Notes under the pieces: model-generated
Seen by the model: only the letters and a program-made list of their open reading frames with translations
The model's database searches: none
What the model was told of the DNA's origin: nothing
From: Bog-756 sp963727955
GTDB taxonomy: Bacteria > Actinomycetota > Acidimicrobiia > Acidimicrobiales > RAAP-2
Direction of reading: 5' to 3'
Assembly: GCA_963727955.1 (NCBI GenBank)
Contig: CAVSII010000001.1
Span: forward strand, 310,001-374,000
DNA: 64,000 bases
Shown here: piece after piece, positions 9,103 to 17,847 of the stretch
How the letters are laid out: each line of letters opens with the position of its first letter
How positions within the stretch are numbered: the stretch's first letter is position 1
Program-made: the position numbers and the translations under genes

Positions 9103-9660
9103 ATGTCCCGGCCGTTGGACATTGTGGCCGTGGGCGGAAGTCTGCGAGCGGCCTCCTATAACAGAGGCCTTCTGCGAGCGGCCGCTGAGCTCGCCCCCGC
9201 CGACGCCACCGTGGAGATCCTCGATCTGGCCGCACTCCCTCTCTACAACCAGGATCTCGAGAGCACCGGGCTGCCTACTGCGGCAGCCGACCTGCGGGAG
9301 AGGGTGGGCCGGTCCGACGCCCTTCTGATAGCCACCCCCGAGTACAACCACACCATTCCGGGGGTTATGGGCAATACCATCGACTGGCTGTCGAGACGGC
9401 TTCCCACCAGTCCGCTGCGCGACAAGCCGATTGCCGTCATGGGCGCGGCCCGCGGCGGCGGTTCGGTCCGAGCCCAGGCCGCACTCCGGGTTCCGTTGAC
9501 TCATGCGCGTGCTCTCGTTCTCGACGGCCCAGTGGTTGCGCTGTACAACGTCGACCAATTGGCCGGCGACACCGGGGACCTGTTCGACCCCGACGCCAGG
9601 CAAGGTGTTGCCGAGCTGGTCGACGCCCTCGTTGCCATGGCACGGAAAGCACAATCGTGA
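9103..9660 (+). CDS. NADPH-dependent FMN reductase (flavodoxin-like)
   Basis: A 185-residue flavodoxin-like protein. The FMN phosphate-binding segment VGGSLRAASYNRGLLRAA lies near the N-terminus and the flavin-contacting motif ATPEYNHTIPGVMGNTIDWL lies mid-protein, both hallmarks of the NADPH-dependent FMN reductase/azoreductase family (SsuE, ChrR type). It would transfer hydride from NAD(P)H to FMN or a quinone in the cytosol. Its position after the LLM monooxygenase suggests it could supply reduced flavin to that enzyme, an inference from order. The ATG at 9103 begins the conserved N-terminus; no strong ribosome site is visible. Confidence 0.85.
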   Translation: MSRPLDIVAVGGSLRAASYNRGLLRAAAELAPADATVEILDLAALPLYNQDLESTGLPTAAADLRERVGRSDALLIATPEYNHTIPGVMGNTIDWLSRRLPTSPLRDKPIAVMGAARGGGSVRAQAALRVPLTHARALVLDGPVVALYNVDQLAGDTGDLFDPDARQGVAELVDALVAMARKAQS

Positions 9661-9736
9661 GAATCTGGCCAGTCGATGGACGGCGCGGTCGGGCCCCCGT
9701 GCATGGAGACCGTTTCGAACGAAAGACGAGTCAGCG

Positions 9737-10753
9737 ATGAGCGATCCCTCCACTACCGATCCGGCCGGCAACAGGGGGGTCCCGTCCGGTCCGCCCAACC
9801 GGCCGGGGGACCCCGATGACCGGGTTCTTCTGATTCTGGCCGTCGACCACCGCGACAGCTTCGAGCACGGCCTCTACGGGCTCAAGGACCCGATCTCCTC
9901 CGCCCAGGCGGCCCGGATGAGTGCCGACAAACTCCTTGTCTACCAGGCACTGCTCGAGGCGCTACCCGACCTCCCGGCCGTCGTCCAACCGGGAATCCTG
10001 GTGGACGAGCAGTACGGTGCGTCCGTGGCCGAGTTGGCCTCGCACGGGGACGGTGCGGTCAGCCTGGCCATGCCCATCGAGAAGAGCGGTGAGCAGTGGT
10101 TCGAGTTCGCCTACGGCGACGACTGGAAGGCCCACGCCGAATTCTATGCCACTGATCACGCCAAGGTCCTCGTTCGCGACAACCCGGGGTTCGATCCCGC
10201 CCAACGCGAACAGCAGGCGGCCAAGCTGGCCCAGGTCTCGCCCTGGGCCTCGTCGAACAACCGGTCACTGATCATCGAGCTCCTGATCCCCGCCACCGAC
10301 GCCGACAAGGCGGCGGTGGACGGTGACACCACCCGCTACGACGACGAGCTACGCCCCGGTCATACCGTGGCGTCCATGGAATATCTCCAGGACCACGGGG
10401 TGGAGCCGGCCATCTGGAAGATCGAAGGGCTCGATCGCCACGAGGATGCCGAGCGGATCGTCGATGCGGCACATCGTGGCAGCAGGAGCGCCGACTGCAT
10501 CATGCTCGGCCGTCACGCCTCCCACGAGCAGCTGGACCACTGGATGCGGATCATGGCGCCGATCCCCGGATGGACCGGCTTCGCCATCGGCCGCAGCATC
10601 TGGTGGGACGCTCTCCACGCCCACCTCCATCACCGGCGCACGGCCAACGAGGCCCGGCGACGCATTCGCGATGCCTACCTTGACTTCGCCCGCTTCTATG
10701 TCGACGCCCGGTCCGGCGATTTGATGGACGATCTCGACCCCGACTTCTGGTGA
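9737..10753 (+). CDS. DUF2090 aldolase-like (TIM-barrel) protein
   Basis: A 338-residue protein resembling DUF2090, the domain fused to the sugar kinase IolC in some bacteria and related to class I aldolases. Visible blocks are LLILAVDHRDSFEHGLYG, VVQPGILVDEQYGASVA, SLIIELLIPATDADKAA, EPAIWKIEGL and GFAIGRSIWWDAL. The last resembles the C-terminal phosphate-binding part of a barrel. The frame is open further upstream, but that part overlaps the FMN reductase in a different frame, so ATG 9737 is chosen. The likely role is sugar-phosphate or inositol-type carbon metabolism, but no other inositol genes are nearby. Confidence 0.75.
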   Translation: MSDPSTTDPAGNRGVPSGPPNRPGDPDDRVLLILAVDHRDSFEHGLYGLKDPISSAQAARMSADKLLVYQALLEALPDLPAVVQPGILVDEQYGASVAELASHGDGAVSLAMPIEKSGEQWFEFAYGDDWKAHAEFYATDHAKVLVRDNPGFDPAQREQQAAKLAQVSPWASSNNRSLIIELLIPATDADKAAVDGDTTRYDDELRPGHTVASMEYLQDHGVEPAIWKIEGLDRHEDAERIVDAAHRGSRSADCIMLGRHASHEQLDHWMRIMAPIPGWTGFAIGRSIWWDALHAHLHHRRTANEARRRIRDAYLDFARFYVDARSGDLMDDLDPDFW

Positions 10754-10824
10754 TCGGCTGATCTGTCGAGAGGCCTGACGTAGGAGGTGGTGCCTTCACC
10801 ATCGCCCGCACCTGGCCAGATGGA

Positions 10825-11259
10825 TCAGGCCGTCGATTGTGAGTCCATCTCGCGCACCCGCTGGGCCAGAGCCTCCAGCAACTTGCGCACCACCGGTGGA
10901 GCTTTCCTCATCAAGGTGATCAGGTCCTCTCGATCCAGCTCCAGGACCTCGAGATCGGTGGTGGCCGTCACCGTGGCCGAGCGCGGCTTACCGTCGATCA
11001 GCGAAAGCTCACCCACCACATCGCCCGGCCCGAGGTGGGCGATCGGTTTGCCCTCCCTGGTCACCTCGGCCCGACCGGTGGCGATGACGTAGGCCAGGCC
11101 GCCAACCGCGCCCTGGCGCGTCATCACCGTCCCTTTGGGGAGATCGGCCGCCACCGTCAGGGCGGCGACCTGGGCGAGCTGACGCTTGGTGCACGTCGAG
11201 AACAACGGCATGCGTTCGAGGAGCTCGATTTTGCGAGCCCGCCCCAAGGAGCCGATCAC
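10825..11259 (-). CDS. Cyclic-nucleotide-binding-domain protein
   Basis: A cNMP-binding beta-roll is clear: PLFSTCTKRQLAQVAAL, then DLPKGTVMTRQGAVGGLAYVI, GPGDVVGELSLIDGKPRSATVTA and LEVLELDREDL. No DNA-binding domain follows, and the protein ends with a short C-terminal helix. Its arginine in GKPRSATV is at the phosphate-binding cassette. I place the start at GTG 11259, giving 144 residues. In-frame ATGs about 40 and 55 bases further upstream are possible, and the open frame extends further still into low-complexity sequence. The gene is divergent from the Mce permeases, suggesting it may sense a nucleotide for that system. Stand-alone domains of this type can act as regulatory subunits. Confidence 0.75.
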   Translation of the reverse strand: MIGSLGRARKIELLERMPLFSTCTKRQLAQVAALTVAADLPKGTVMTRQGAVGGLAYVIATGRAEVTREGKPIAHLGPGDVVGELSLIDGKPRSATVTATTDLEVLELDREDLITLMRKAPPVVRKLLEALAQRVREMDSQSTA

Positions 11260-11388
11260 GTCGCCACGATAGCCAAGAGCGCGGTCCGGGGTTGGGCTAC
11301 CGCGCATCCCCCAAAGGCGCATCCCTCCGACAACATGTTTCGGCCACGGCCGCGCCGGGTAGTCCTGGGCCACCGAAAAAGGGGGACT

Positions 11389-12267
11389 ATGACCGCGCCG
11401 GCCGACGCAGGCAGCGACAGTGGGGAGTTCAGCGACGGGGGCCTCGGCACCGTCGGTTGGGGCGTGGAGGAGGCGCAGGCAGCGGGAGCCAAGGTGATCG
11501 CCGCGCTGGCCATCTTCGGCGACCTCTTCGCCATGCTCGGCGACGCCGTCTGGTCGACGGGAGGGGCTGTCGTCCACCGACGGTTCTCATGGGCTGAATT
11601 TGCCGAGCAGAGCTGGTTCCTCATCTCGGTGACCGTGCTCCCCACCATCCTCATCGCCATCCCCTTCGGTCTGGTGCTGGTGCTCGAAGTGGGCGGGCTG
11701 GCCGTTCAGATCGGCGCCAACGCCATCGTCGGCGCGGTGGATGCCATCGGCATCGTGCGAGAGGCCGCCCCGGTCATCACGGCCATCATCCTCTCGGGGG
11801 CGGGCGGCTCGGCCATCTGCTCCGACCTGGGATCGCGCACCATGCGCGACGAGATATCGGCCATGTGGGTCATGGCCGTCGACCCCATCGAACGTCTGGT
11901 GGCTCCCCGGGTGCTGGCCACGGTGGTGGTAGCCCTTTTGCTCAACGGGATCGTGGCCTTCGCCGGCATCATGAGCGGCTATCTGGCCGCCGTGTACATC
12001 CTGCACACCAGTGCCGGTGGGTTCCTCAATTCCTTCAGCACCTTCGCCCAGCCCGCCGATGCCATCGAATCAATGTTCAAGGCCGGACTCTTCGGTCTGT
12101 TCGCCGCCGTGGTCGCCTCCCACCAGGGCCTGAACGCCAAGAGAGGCCCCGCCGGAGTCGGTGAGGCCGTCAACCGCTCGGTGGTCATCACCGGTATCGG
12201 CCTGTTCATCCTCAACCTGCTGGTGACTGACGTGTTCCTGGCCATCGTCCCCCCGAGGATCCTCTGA
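11389..12267 (+). CDS. YrbE/MlaE-family ABC permease A of the Mce system
   Basis: The 292-residue membrane protein has the MlaE permease features: ISVTVLPTILIAIPFGLVL, AAPVITAIILSGAGGSAICSDLGSRTMRDEISAMWVMAVDPIERLVAPRVLA, and several C-terminal spans. MlaE-type permeases form the inner-membrane channel that works with an Mkl/MlaF ATPase and Mce hexamers to move lipids or sterols. ATG 11389 has AAAAAGGGGG just upstream; the open frame continues upstream but overlaps the divergent gene. It begins a long operon of two permeases and six Mce proteins. The two permeases are divergent in sequence and probably heterodimerise. Confidence 0.92.
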   Translation: MTAPADAGSDSGEFSDGGLGTVGWGVEEAQAAGAKVIAALAIFGDLFAMLGDAVWSTGGAVVHRRFSWAEFAEQSWFLISVTVLPTILIAIPFGLVLVLEVGGLAVQIGANAIVGAVDAIGIVREAAPVITAIILSGAGGSAICSDLGSRTMRDEISAMWVMAVDPIERLVAPRVLATVVVALLLNGIVAFAGIMSGYLAAVYILHTSAGGFLNSFSTFAQPADAIESMFKAGLFGLFAAVVASHQGLNAKRGPAGVGEAVNRSVVITGIGLFILNLLVTDVFLAIVPPRIL

Positions 12268-12277
12268 TGGAGGCCCC

Positions 12278-13177
12278 ATGAGCGACATACTGCCGGCCCC
12301 CGACAGGCCCATGACCAGACGGGCTCCTGCCGCCGTCAGCCGACGAGTGGCATTCCACTCGGTCAACATCGGCTATCGGGTCCGCAACCGGTTCATCTGG
12401 CTCGGGGAACTACTGGTGTTCATCGGAAAGGTGCTCCGTGCCGTTCCGACTGTCCTGGCCCACCACCGCAGGGAACTCTGGCGTCTCGTCGCAGAAGTGA
12501 CCTTCGGGGGCGGGGTCCTGGCCATCGCGGCCAGCACGATCCTGGTCTCCGCCCTTCTGGCCTCGGTGGTCGGGGTCCAACTGGGCGTCGAGGGACTGCA
12601 GGGCCTCAACATCATCGGTCTGGCTCCCTTGGCCGGTCTCCTCTCCGCCTTCGCAAACACGCGGGAGCTGTCGCCGTTACTGGCCGGCTATGGGCTTGCC
12701 GCCGTGATGGGATGCAGGTTCACCGCCCAACTCGGGGCCATGCGTGTGAACGAGGAAATCGATGCGCTGGAAGTCATGTCGATACCGGCCATCCCCTATC
12801 TGGTCACCACCAGGCTTCTGGCCGCACTGACTGCGGTCATACCCCTGTACCTGTTGGCTCTGTCGGGCGCCTACCTGGCCACCCAATTCGCGGTTCTGAC
12901 CATCGCCCATCAGGGCTCGGGAACATACCTCCACTACTTCTACCTGTTCCTCAATCGGCGCGATGTGATCTTTTCGGTGGTGAAAGTGGTGGTCTTCGCG
13001 GTCCTGGTCACCATCATCCACACCTACTACGGGATGACGGCGTCGGGGGGTCCGGAAGGAGTGGGCCGGGCTGTGGGACGGGCTGTTCGCACCAGCACCG
13101 TGGTCATCGCCATCTCGGACATGCTGATGACCCTGCTGTTCTGGGGGGTGTCGGTGCCGGTGAAGGTGACCGGTTGA
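12278..13177 (+). CDS. YrbE/MlaE-family ABC permease B of the Mce system
   Basis: A 299-residue second permease follows the first after 10 bases. It has VAEVTFGGGVLAIAASTILVSALLASVVGVQLGVEG, then LSPLLAGYGLAAVMGCRFTAQLGAMRVNEEIDALEVMSIPAIPYLVTTRLLAA, the conserved cytoplasmic EIDALEVMSI coupling-loop region. The C-terminus has further spans ending in SVPVKVTG. It would pair with the product of 11389 in the membrane. The stop codon overlaps the TTG start of the first Mce gene by four bases, so the two are translationally coupled. Confidence 0.92.
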   Translation: MSDILPAPDRPMTRRAPAAVSRRVAFHSVNIGYRVRNRFIWLGELLVFIGKVLRAVPTVLAHHRRELWRLVAEVTFGGGVLAIAASTILVSALLASVVGVQLGVEGLQGLNIIGLAPLAGLLSAFANTRELSPLLAGYGLAAVMGCRFTAQLGAMRVNEEIDALEVMSIPAIPYLVTTRLLAALTAVIPLYLLALSGAYLATQFAVLTIAHQGSGTYLHYFYLFLNRRDVIFSVVKVVVFAVLVTIIHTYYGMTASGGPEGVGRAVGRAVRTSTVVIAISDMLMTLLFWGVSVPVKVTG

Positions 13178-14520
13178 CCGTCACCGCCCCCCCTGATCTC
13201 GGGCCCGAGGCGATTCCGGTTGACATCATCGATGCCTCCCGCAACTGGTCGTGGCAACTGGTCGGGCTGGGAGCGGCGTTTGCTGCCGTGCTGGTGGCCG
13301 TCGTCGTCGTCGTGCTCGAATCCTTTGGCGGCGCTTTCTCGACCTATGCCACGGTGGAAGCGGAGCTGCCGGCCTCGTCGACAGCGGTGGCACTCGGGGC
13401 ACCGGTGGAGTACCGCAACGTGACCGTCGGCACGGTGGCCAGCCAGGGACGGTCGGTGTCGGGCGGGTTCGTGGTCCTCACCCTTCACATGCAGACCCAG
13501 ATGCTTCCTGCCATCCCTGCCCAGGTGCGAGCGACCGAGACACCCGTGTCCTTCTTTGGCGACCCCTACGTCGAGCTCCTGTCGCCCTCGCCTTCCGGCT
13601 CCGCTCGGTTACGTGCCGGCGCGGCCATCCCCGCCCTGGAAACGGTGCAGACGGGATCGCTGCAGGCGACGCTCGGGAGTCTCGACTCCCTGCTCATCAA
13701 ACTGCATCCGGCCGAGCTCGATGCCGCCCTGACCGCCCTGGCCAGTTCCATCCAAGGCAACGGAACATCGCTCGGACACAATTTGGTCAGGGCCAACACT
13801 TACTTCCGACAGATGCTTCCCCTCTGGCCCACGGTTGTCTCCAATCTGAACACGCTGGTCCCGGTGGCCAACCAGTTCGCGGCGTCCACACCGGACGTTC
13901 TGCAGATCCTGGCCAATCAGACGACGACGGCCAAAACCATCACCGACCATGCCTCAGGGGTGCGCAGCGCCATCGGGGGTGGCGAGATCCTCAGCGGCGA
14001 GGCCTCACAACTCCTGACGGCCATCCAGCAGCCCTTCAACATACTGACGGCGGACTCCGGCCCGTTTCTGACCGCCATTTCCCAGAACCCTGACGAGATC
14101 TCGCAGCTGCTCCACGGCCTCGATGCCTGGGCCAACGCGTGGATCTCGGCCGAGAGCTCGGGGCCCTATCTCAACTTGACCCAAACAGAGGTGGTGGCCA
14201 ACCCGGCCGACCTCGGCTTGGCCGTCCTGGGCGGGCCGCAGGCCGCTGCCTATCTCTCCGGGGGATTGGGGCCCGGGTACGTCAACCCGCCGACTTACTC
14301 ATCGGCCGGCACCCTCCTCACCGACGACTCGTCGGGTTCCTCCGGGTCGGCGTCCACCATGGCCTCGGTGGCCAGCACAGCTCCGGTCTTGTCCGAACCG
14401 GCGCAGACCCAGGCGGTCTCGGAGATCGTCTCGGCTGTCAGCGGTTCGGCTCCGGCCTCGTCCTCCATCTCGACCCTGCTGTTGTCGCCGGTTCTCGAGA
14501 GTCTGGTCACCCGCTCATGA
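13174..14520 (+). CDS. Mce-family protein A
   Basis: The first Mce protein, 448 residues. A single N-terminal membrane helix (VGLGAAFAAVLVAVVVVVLE) anchors a periplasmic MCE domain with AVALGAPVEYRNVTVGTVAS and the strand TPVSFFGDPYVELLS. A long helical region and a Ser/Gly/Ala-rich tail follow. MCE subunits assemble as hexamers that form a lipid tunnel. The TTG start at 13174 overlaps the TGA of the permease gene, with GAAGGTGACC upstream; the open frame extends further but only over the permease gene. It is longer at the C-terminus than several of its neighbours. Confidence 0.88.
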   Translation: MTVTAPPDLGPEAIPVDIIDASRNWSWQLVGLGAAFAAVLVAVVVVVLESFGGAFSTYATVEAELPASSTAVALGAPVEYRNVTVGTVASQGRSVSGGFVVLTLHMQTQMLPAIPAQVRATETPVSFFGDPYVELLSPSPSGSARLRAGAAIPALETVQTGSLQATLGSLDSLLIKLHPAELDAALTALASSIQGNGTSLGHNLVRANTYFRQMLPLWPTVVSNLNTLVPVANQFAASTPDVLQILANQTTTAKTITDHASGVRSAIGGGEILSGEASQLLTAIQQPFNILTADSGPFLTAISQNPDEISQLLHGLDAWANAWISAESSGPYLNLTQTEVVANPADLGLAVLGGPQAAAYLSGGLGPGYVNPPTYSSAGTLLTDDSSGSSGSASTMASVASTAPVLSEPAQTQAVSEIVSAVSGSAPASSSISTLLLSPVLESLVTRS

Positions 14521-15608
14521 GGACCCACCATCCCCGCCCAGGACTTCCGGGCACGGTGGTGAAGGTGGTGGTGTTCATCGTCGTGTCGGCCATCCTCACG
14601 TCGATTGTGATCTCGACGCTGCTCGACGTGAACACCCAGTCGGCCACCGGCTACGTCGCCCAGTTCTCCAATGCCTCCGAGTTGCAGTCGGGCGATACGG
14701 TGCGCATCGCCGGCGTCGAGGTGGGCAAGGTGGGCGCGGTCACCCTCCAGGGAAATCACGCCGACGTTTCCTTCAGTGTCGACAATTCGCAGCACCTCAC
14801 CACCACCTCGTTGGCTGCCATCCACTTCGAGAACCTTCTGGGCCAACGCTTTCTCGCCATTCTCCCGGGGAACAGCCCGGGCAGACCGCTGCCCCCCGGC
14901 GGAGTCATCCCCGTCTCCCACACCACCCCTGCGATCGACCTGACGGCGGTCTTCGACGGCTTCCAGCCCCTGTTCTCCGCTCTGTCACCCGACCAGGTCA
15001 ACCAACTGGCCGGGTCGATCATCGACGTCTTCCAGAACGAGTCGGGGACCATCTCGAACATCGTGGCCGAAACCGCCTCCCTGACCCAGAATCTGGCCGA
15101 CCGCCAGCAGGTCATCGACACCCTTCTCACCAGCTTGTCGACCCTCCTCAACACGGTGGGGGTGCACGACACACAGCTCGGCCAGCTCATCGGCAACTTC
15201 GACACCCTGATGAGGGGGCTGGCCGGCTCGCGGGCACAACTCGGATCGGCCATCGACAACCTCTCGCTGGCGGAGAGCACCACCAGCGCCTTGGTCAACC
15301 AGGCTCAACCCAGCCTCAACCAGGACATCCAGGGTCTGTCAGTGGCCGTCCAGTCGCTGTCGGCCAACCAGCAGGGGCTCAACGGCGTCCTCCAAGGATT
15401 TCCGGGTCTGCTCGGTGCCCTCACCAAGATCCAGAGCTCGGGTAACTGGATCAACGTCTACCTGTGCAACCTGACCATCAACGTGTCCGGCCAGCTCAAT
15501 ATCTCCCTCGTCCCGGGTGTCAGTCCTACCAACCAGTACCCCAATCCGGTAACCCTGCCCTCGGGAGCCATCGGCGACCAGGCAACCCATACGGCGAGCT
15601 GCTCATGA
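14517..15608 (+). CDS. Mce-family protein B
   Basis: A 363-residue Mce protein. A membrane anchor near the N-terminus (VVKVVVFIVVSAILTSIVI) is followed by the MCE domain with FSNASELQSGDTVRIAGVEVGKVGAVTL and FENLLGQRFLAILPG. The rest is predominantly helical with repeated polar heptads, as in the coiled extensions of Mce proteins that span the envelope. Its ATG overlaps the preceding stop in an ATGA. The C-terminus carries a pair of cysteines (YLCNLT and ASCS), seen in several Mce proteins and suitable for a disulphide after export. Confidence 0.9.
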   Translation: MRTHHPRPGLPGTVVKVVVFIVVSAILTSIVISTLLDVNTQSATGYVAQFSNASELQSGDTVRIAGVEVGKVGAVTLQGNHADVSFSVDNSQHLTTTSLAAIHFENLLGQRFLAILPGNSPGRPLPPGGVIPVSHTTPAIDLTAVFDGFQPLFSALSPDQVNQLAGSIIDVFQNESGTISNIVAETASLTQNLADRQQVIDTLLTSLSTLLNTVGVHDTQLGQLIGNFDTLMRGLAGSRAQLGSAIDNLSLAESTTSALVNQAQPSLNQDIQGLSVAVQSLSANQQGLNGVLQGFPGLLGALTKIQSSGNWINVYLCNLTINVSGQLNISLVPGVSPTNQYPNPVTLPSGAIGDQATHTASCS

Positions 15609-16624
15609 AGCGATTCCGCGAACGCAATCGGGCCATGACGGGGCTGGTGGGGATCGTGGTGGTCACCGTTCTCATCGTCGGGGCACTGCAGTTCCCCAGG
15701 CTGCCCCTCATCCACAACAACCTCACCTACCAGGCCGACTTTGCCAATGCCGGAGGCCTTGCCTCCGGAGACATCGTCACCGTTGACGGCGTCCAGATCG
15801 GATCCATCACCGGCATGACCCTCGAGGGTGACATGGTCCAAGTCACCTTCACCGCCGCAGCGGGGACGCACCTGGGATCGACTTCGTCGGCCGCCGCCGA
15901 AGTACTCAGTCCCGTCGGAACCGAGTACATGCAAGTCACGCCCTCGGGCTCCGGCTCCATCCGGGGTCCGATTCCCGTCTCCCGGACCACCGTTCCCTAC
16001 AACCTGGTCACTGCCCTGTCGGGGCTGGGATCAGAGATCCAGCACTACAACATCCCACAGCTCGAAAACGCCCTCAACGTCGGCAGCCAGGATCTGAACG
16101 GTACCGAGGTCAGCCAGACCACGAGCGCCTTTCGGGGTCTGGCCGACATCTCCCGGGTGATCGGCAACGAGGGACAGTCCTTGGCCACCATCGTCACCCA
16201 GGGAGCAGCACTGAGCAAGGTCCTGTCCCAGCGCAGCCATCAGCTCTTCGACCTGTTCGGTCAGAGCGACCTGGTGCTGTCCGTGCTCCAACAACGACGT
16301 GCGGCCATCGATCAGCTGCTCGGTGCGACATCCACGCTGAGCGCTCAGATCACCTCGATCCTGTCGGTCAACCGACCGGCCCTCACCACATTGATCCAGG
16401 ACCTTCAATCGGTGTCAGCCGTTCTGGCCAAGGACAGCAATGACTTCGGTCAGGCCATCCCGGTTCTGGCCGCATTCAGCCGATACTCGGCCAACGCCAC
16501 CGGCTCGGGCGCCTTCGTCGATGTGGCCGTGCCCACGCTGCTCGTGCCCGACAACCTGGCCGTCCAGTGCTCGGCAGCGGGGTCCTACCCGAGCAGTAAT
16601 CCGCAAGTGGGGTGCCGGCCGTGA
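15605..16624 (+). CDS. Mce-family protein C
   Basis: A 339-residue Mce protein. A short basic N-terminus (MKRFRERNR) precedes one membrane segment (GLVGIVVVTVLIVGALQF). The MCE domain contains FANAGGLASGDIVTVDGVQIGSITGMTLEG and VLSPVGTEYMQVTPSG. The C-terminal half is helical with many Gln/Ser residues and ends with two cysteines. The ATG overlaps the previous stop by four bases and the next gene overlaps in the same way, so it is expressed in the permease/Mce operon. It would be one of six distinct subunits in the envelope-spanning complex. Confidence 0.9.
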   Translation: MKRFRERNRAMTGLVGIVVVTVLIVGALQFPRLPLIHNNLTYQADFANAGGLASGDIVTVDGVQIGSITGMTLEGDMVQVTFTAAAGTHLGSTSSAAAEVLSPVGTEYMQVTPSGSGSIRGPIPVSRTTVPYNLVTALSGLGSEIQHYNIPQLENALNVGSQDLNGTEVSQTTSAFRGLADISRVIGNEGQSLATIVTQGAALSKVLSQRSHQLFDLFGQSDLVLSVLQQRRAAIDQLLGATSTLSAQITSILSVNRPALTTLIQDLQSVSAVLAKDSNDFGQAIPVLAAFSRYSANATGSGAFVDVAVPTLLVPDNLAVQCSAAGSYPSSNPQVGCRP

Positions 16625-17847
16625 CGTCGCCCATCTACGGACTGGGAACAGCCAGCGGGGCATCGGGGCGGAGGAGGATACCTGTCGGTGCCGTCCGCCT
16701 GATGACCATGGTGGCCGCCGCCCTGGTGGTTGCCCTCATCGGCCTGGGCATCAGCGCCCTGGTCACCGGTGGTGGATCCTCGATGACAATCTCAGCCAGA
16801 TTTGCCACCGCCCCCGGTCTCTACACGGGCAACGCGGTCGACGTTCTGGGCATGCCGGTCGGGACGGTCACCAAGATCACCCCGGGCCCGAAATACGTGA
16901 CGGTGGTCATGCAAGTCCCCGCCTCGACGCCGATACCGGCCGGGGCTGACGCCCTGGTCATGGCTCCCCAGGTGGTGAACGACCGCTACGTACAGCTGAA
17001 TCCTGGTTACACGGGCGGAACCCGGATGCCCGCCGGTGCCGTGATCCCGATGGCGCGCACCGCGGTGCCGATATCGGTCGACGGGATCGTCGACAGTCTC
17101 GACCAACTGGCCCTGGCGCTCGGCCCCAACGGGGCCAACGCCCACGGCGCGCTGTCCGGCTTCGTGGCCAGTTCGGCCCACGCCTTCGGAGGGGACGGCA
17201 CTGCCCTGCACTCGACGCTGACCTCCTTGGGCCATGCCCTCGGTGCCCTCTCCTCCAAGAGCCCCCAGCTGACCGCTCTCTTCGACAACCTCGGCAATCT
17301 CAGTCAGGTGGCGTCCCAGTACACCGGCACCTACCAGGCCTTCGCCAACAATCTGGCCGCGGTGAGCACCGACCTGGCCGGCGATGACAGCAACATCGGA
17401 TCGGCCCTGGCCAATCTTCAGCGGGCCCTCGCCGCTCTGGCCCAGTTCACGGCCACCAACTCCTCCGCACTCGGGACCAGTGTCACCAACCTCGACGCCT
17501 TCGCCGGCGCCGTTGCCGCCAAACAGCAGCAACTGGCCCAGGCCTTCGAGGCGCTTCCGGTGGCCCTGGGCAACATCGCGCAAGCCACCGACCCGAACGC
17601 GGCCGGGGGACCGGCACTGCGGGCCCGGCTCGATCCGACGGGGGACTCACAGGGATTCTCCCAGTCGGTGTGCGGTAACCCGCTCCTTCGTCTTCTGCTC
17701 CTCTCGATCGACCGGACCCAGGACAAAATTCCCACCATCGACCTCGACTGCGGGGTCAACGGCCTGTTGGCCAATCTCCCCACGCCGCCCGGCGCGTCCC
17801 CGGGCCCCGACCTTTCCGTCGGCGCCCTGGTCGGAGGCAAGCCATGA
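16621..17847 (+). CDS. Mce-family protein D
   Basis: A 408-residue Mce protein. The anchor is MTMVAAALVVALIGLGISALV; the MCE domain includes FATAPGLYTGNAVDVLGMPVGTVTKITPGPKYV and VVNDRYVQLNPGYTGG. An Ala-rich helical region follows, then a Gly/Pro-rich tail. I start it at GTG 16621, which overlaps the previous stop as GTGA like its neighbours; GTG 16612 is in frame and also possible. The Tyr-containing MCE motif GLYTGNAV is close to the classical Mce1D type. Confidence 0.9.
   Translation: MTSPIYGLGTASGASGRRRIPVGAVRLMTMVAAALVVALIGLGISALVTGGGSSMTISARFATAPGLYTGNAVDVLGMPVGTVTKITPGPKYVTVVMQVPASTPIPAGADALVMAPQVVNDRYVQLNPGYTGGTRMPAGAVIPMARTAVPISVDGIVDSLDQLALALGPNGANAHGALSGFVASSAHAFGGDGTALHSTLTSLGHALGALSSKSPQLTALFDNLGNLSQVASQYTGTYQAFANNLAAVSTDLAGDDSNIGSALANLQRALAALAQFTATNSSALGTSVTNLDAFAGAVAAKQQQLAQAFEALPVALGNIAQATDPNAAGGPALRARLDPTGDSQGFSQSVCGNPLLRLLLLSIDRTQDKIPTIDLDCGVNGLLANLPTPPGASPGPDLSVGALVGGKP

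Noticed and set aside
12712..13173. Upstream in-frame extension of the first Mce gene
   Set aside because: It would overlap the second permease in another frame, and the TTG at 13174 with a good ribosome site and a 4-base overlap is the natural start.
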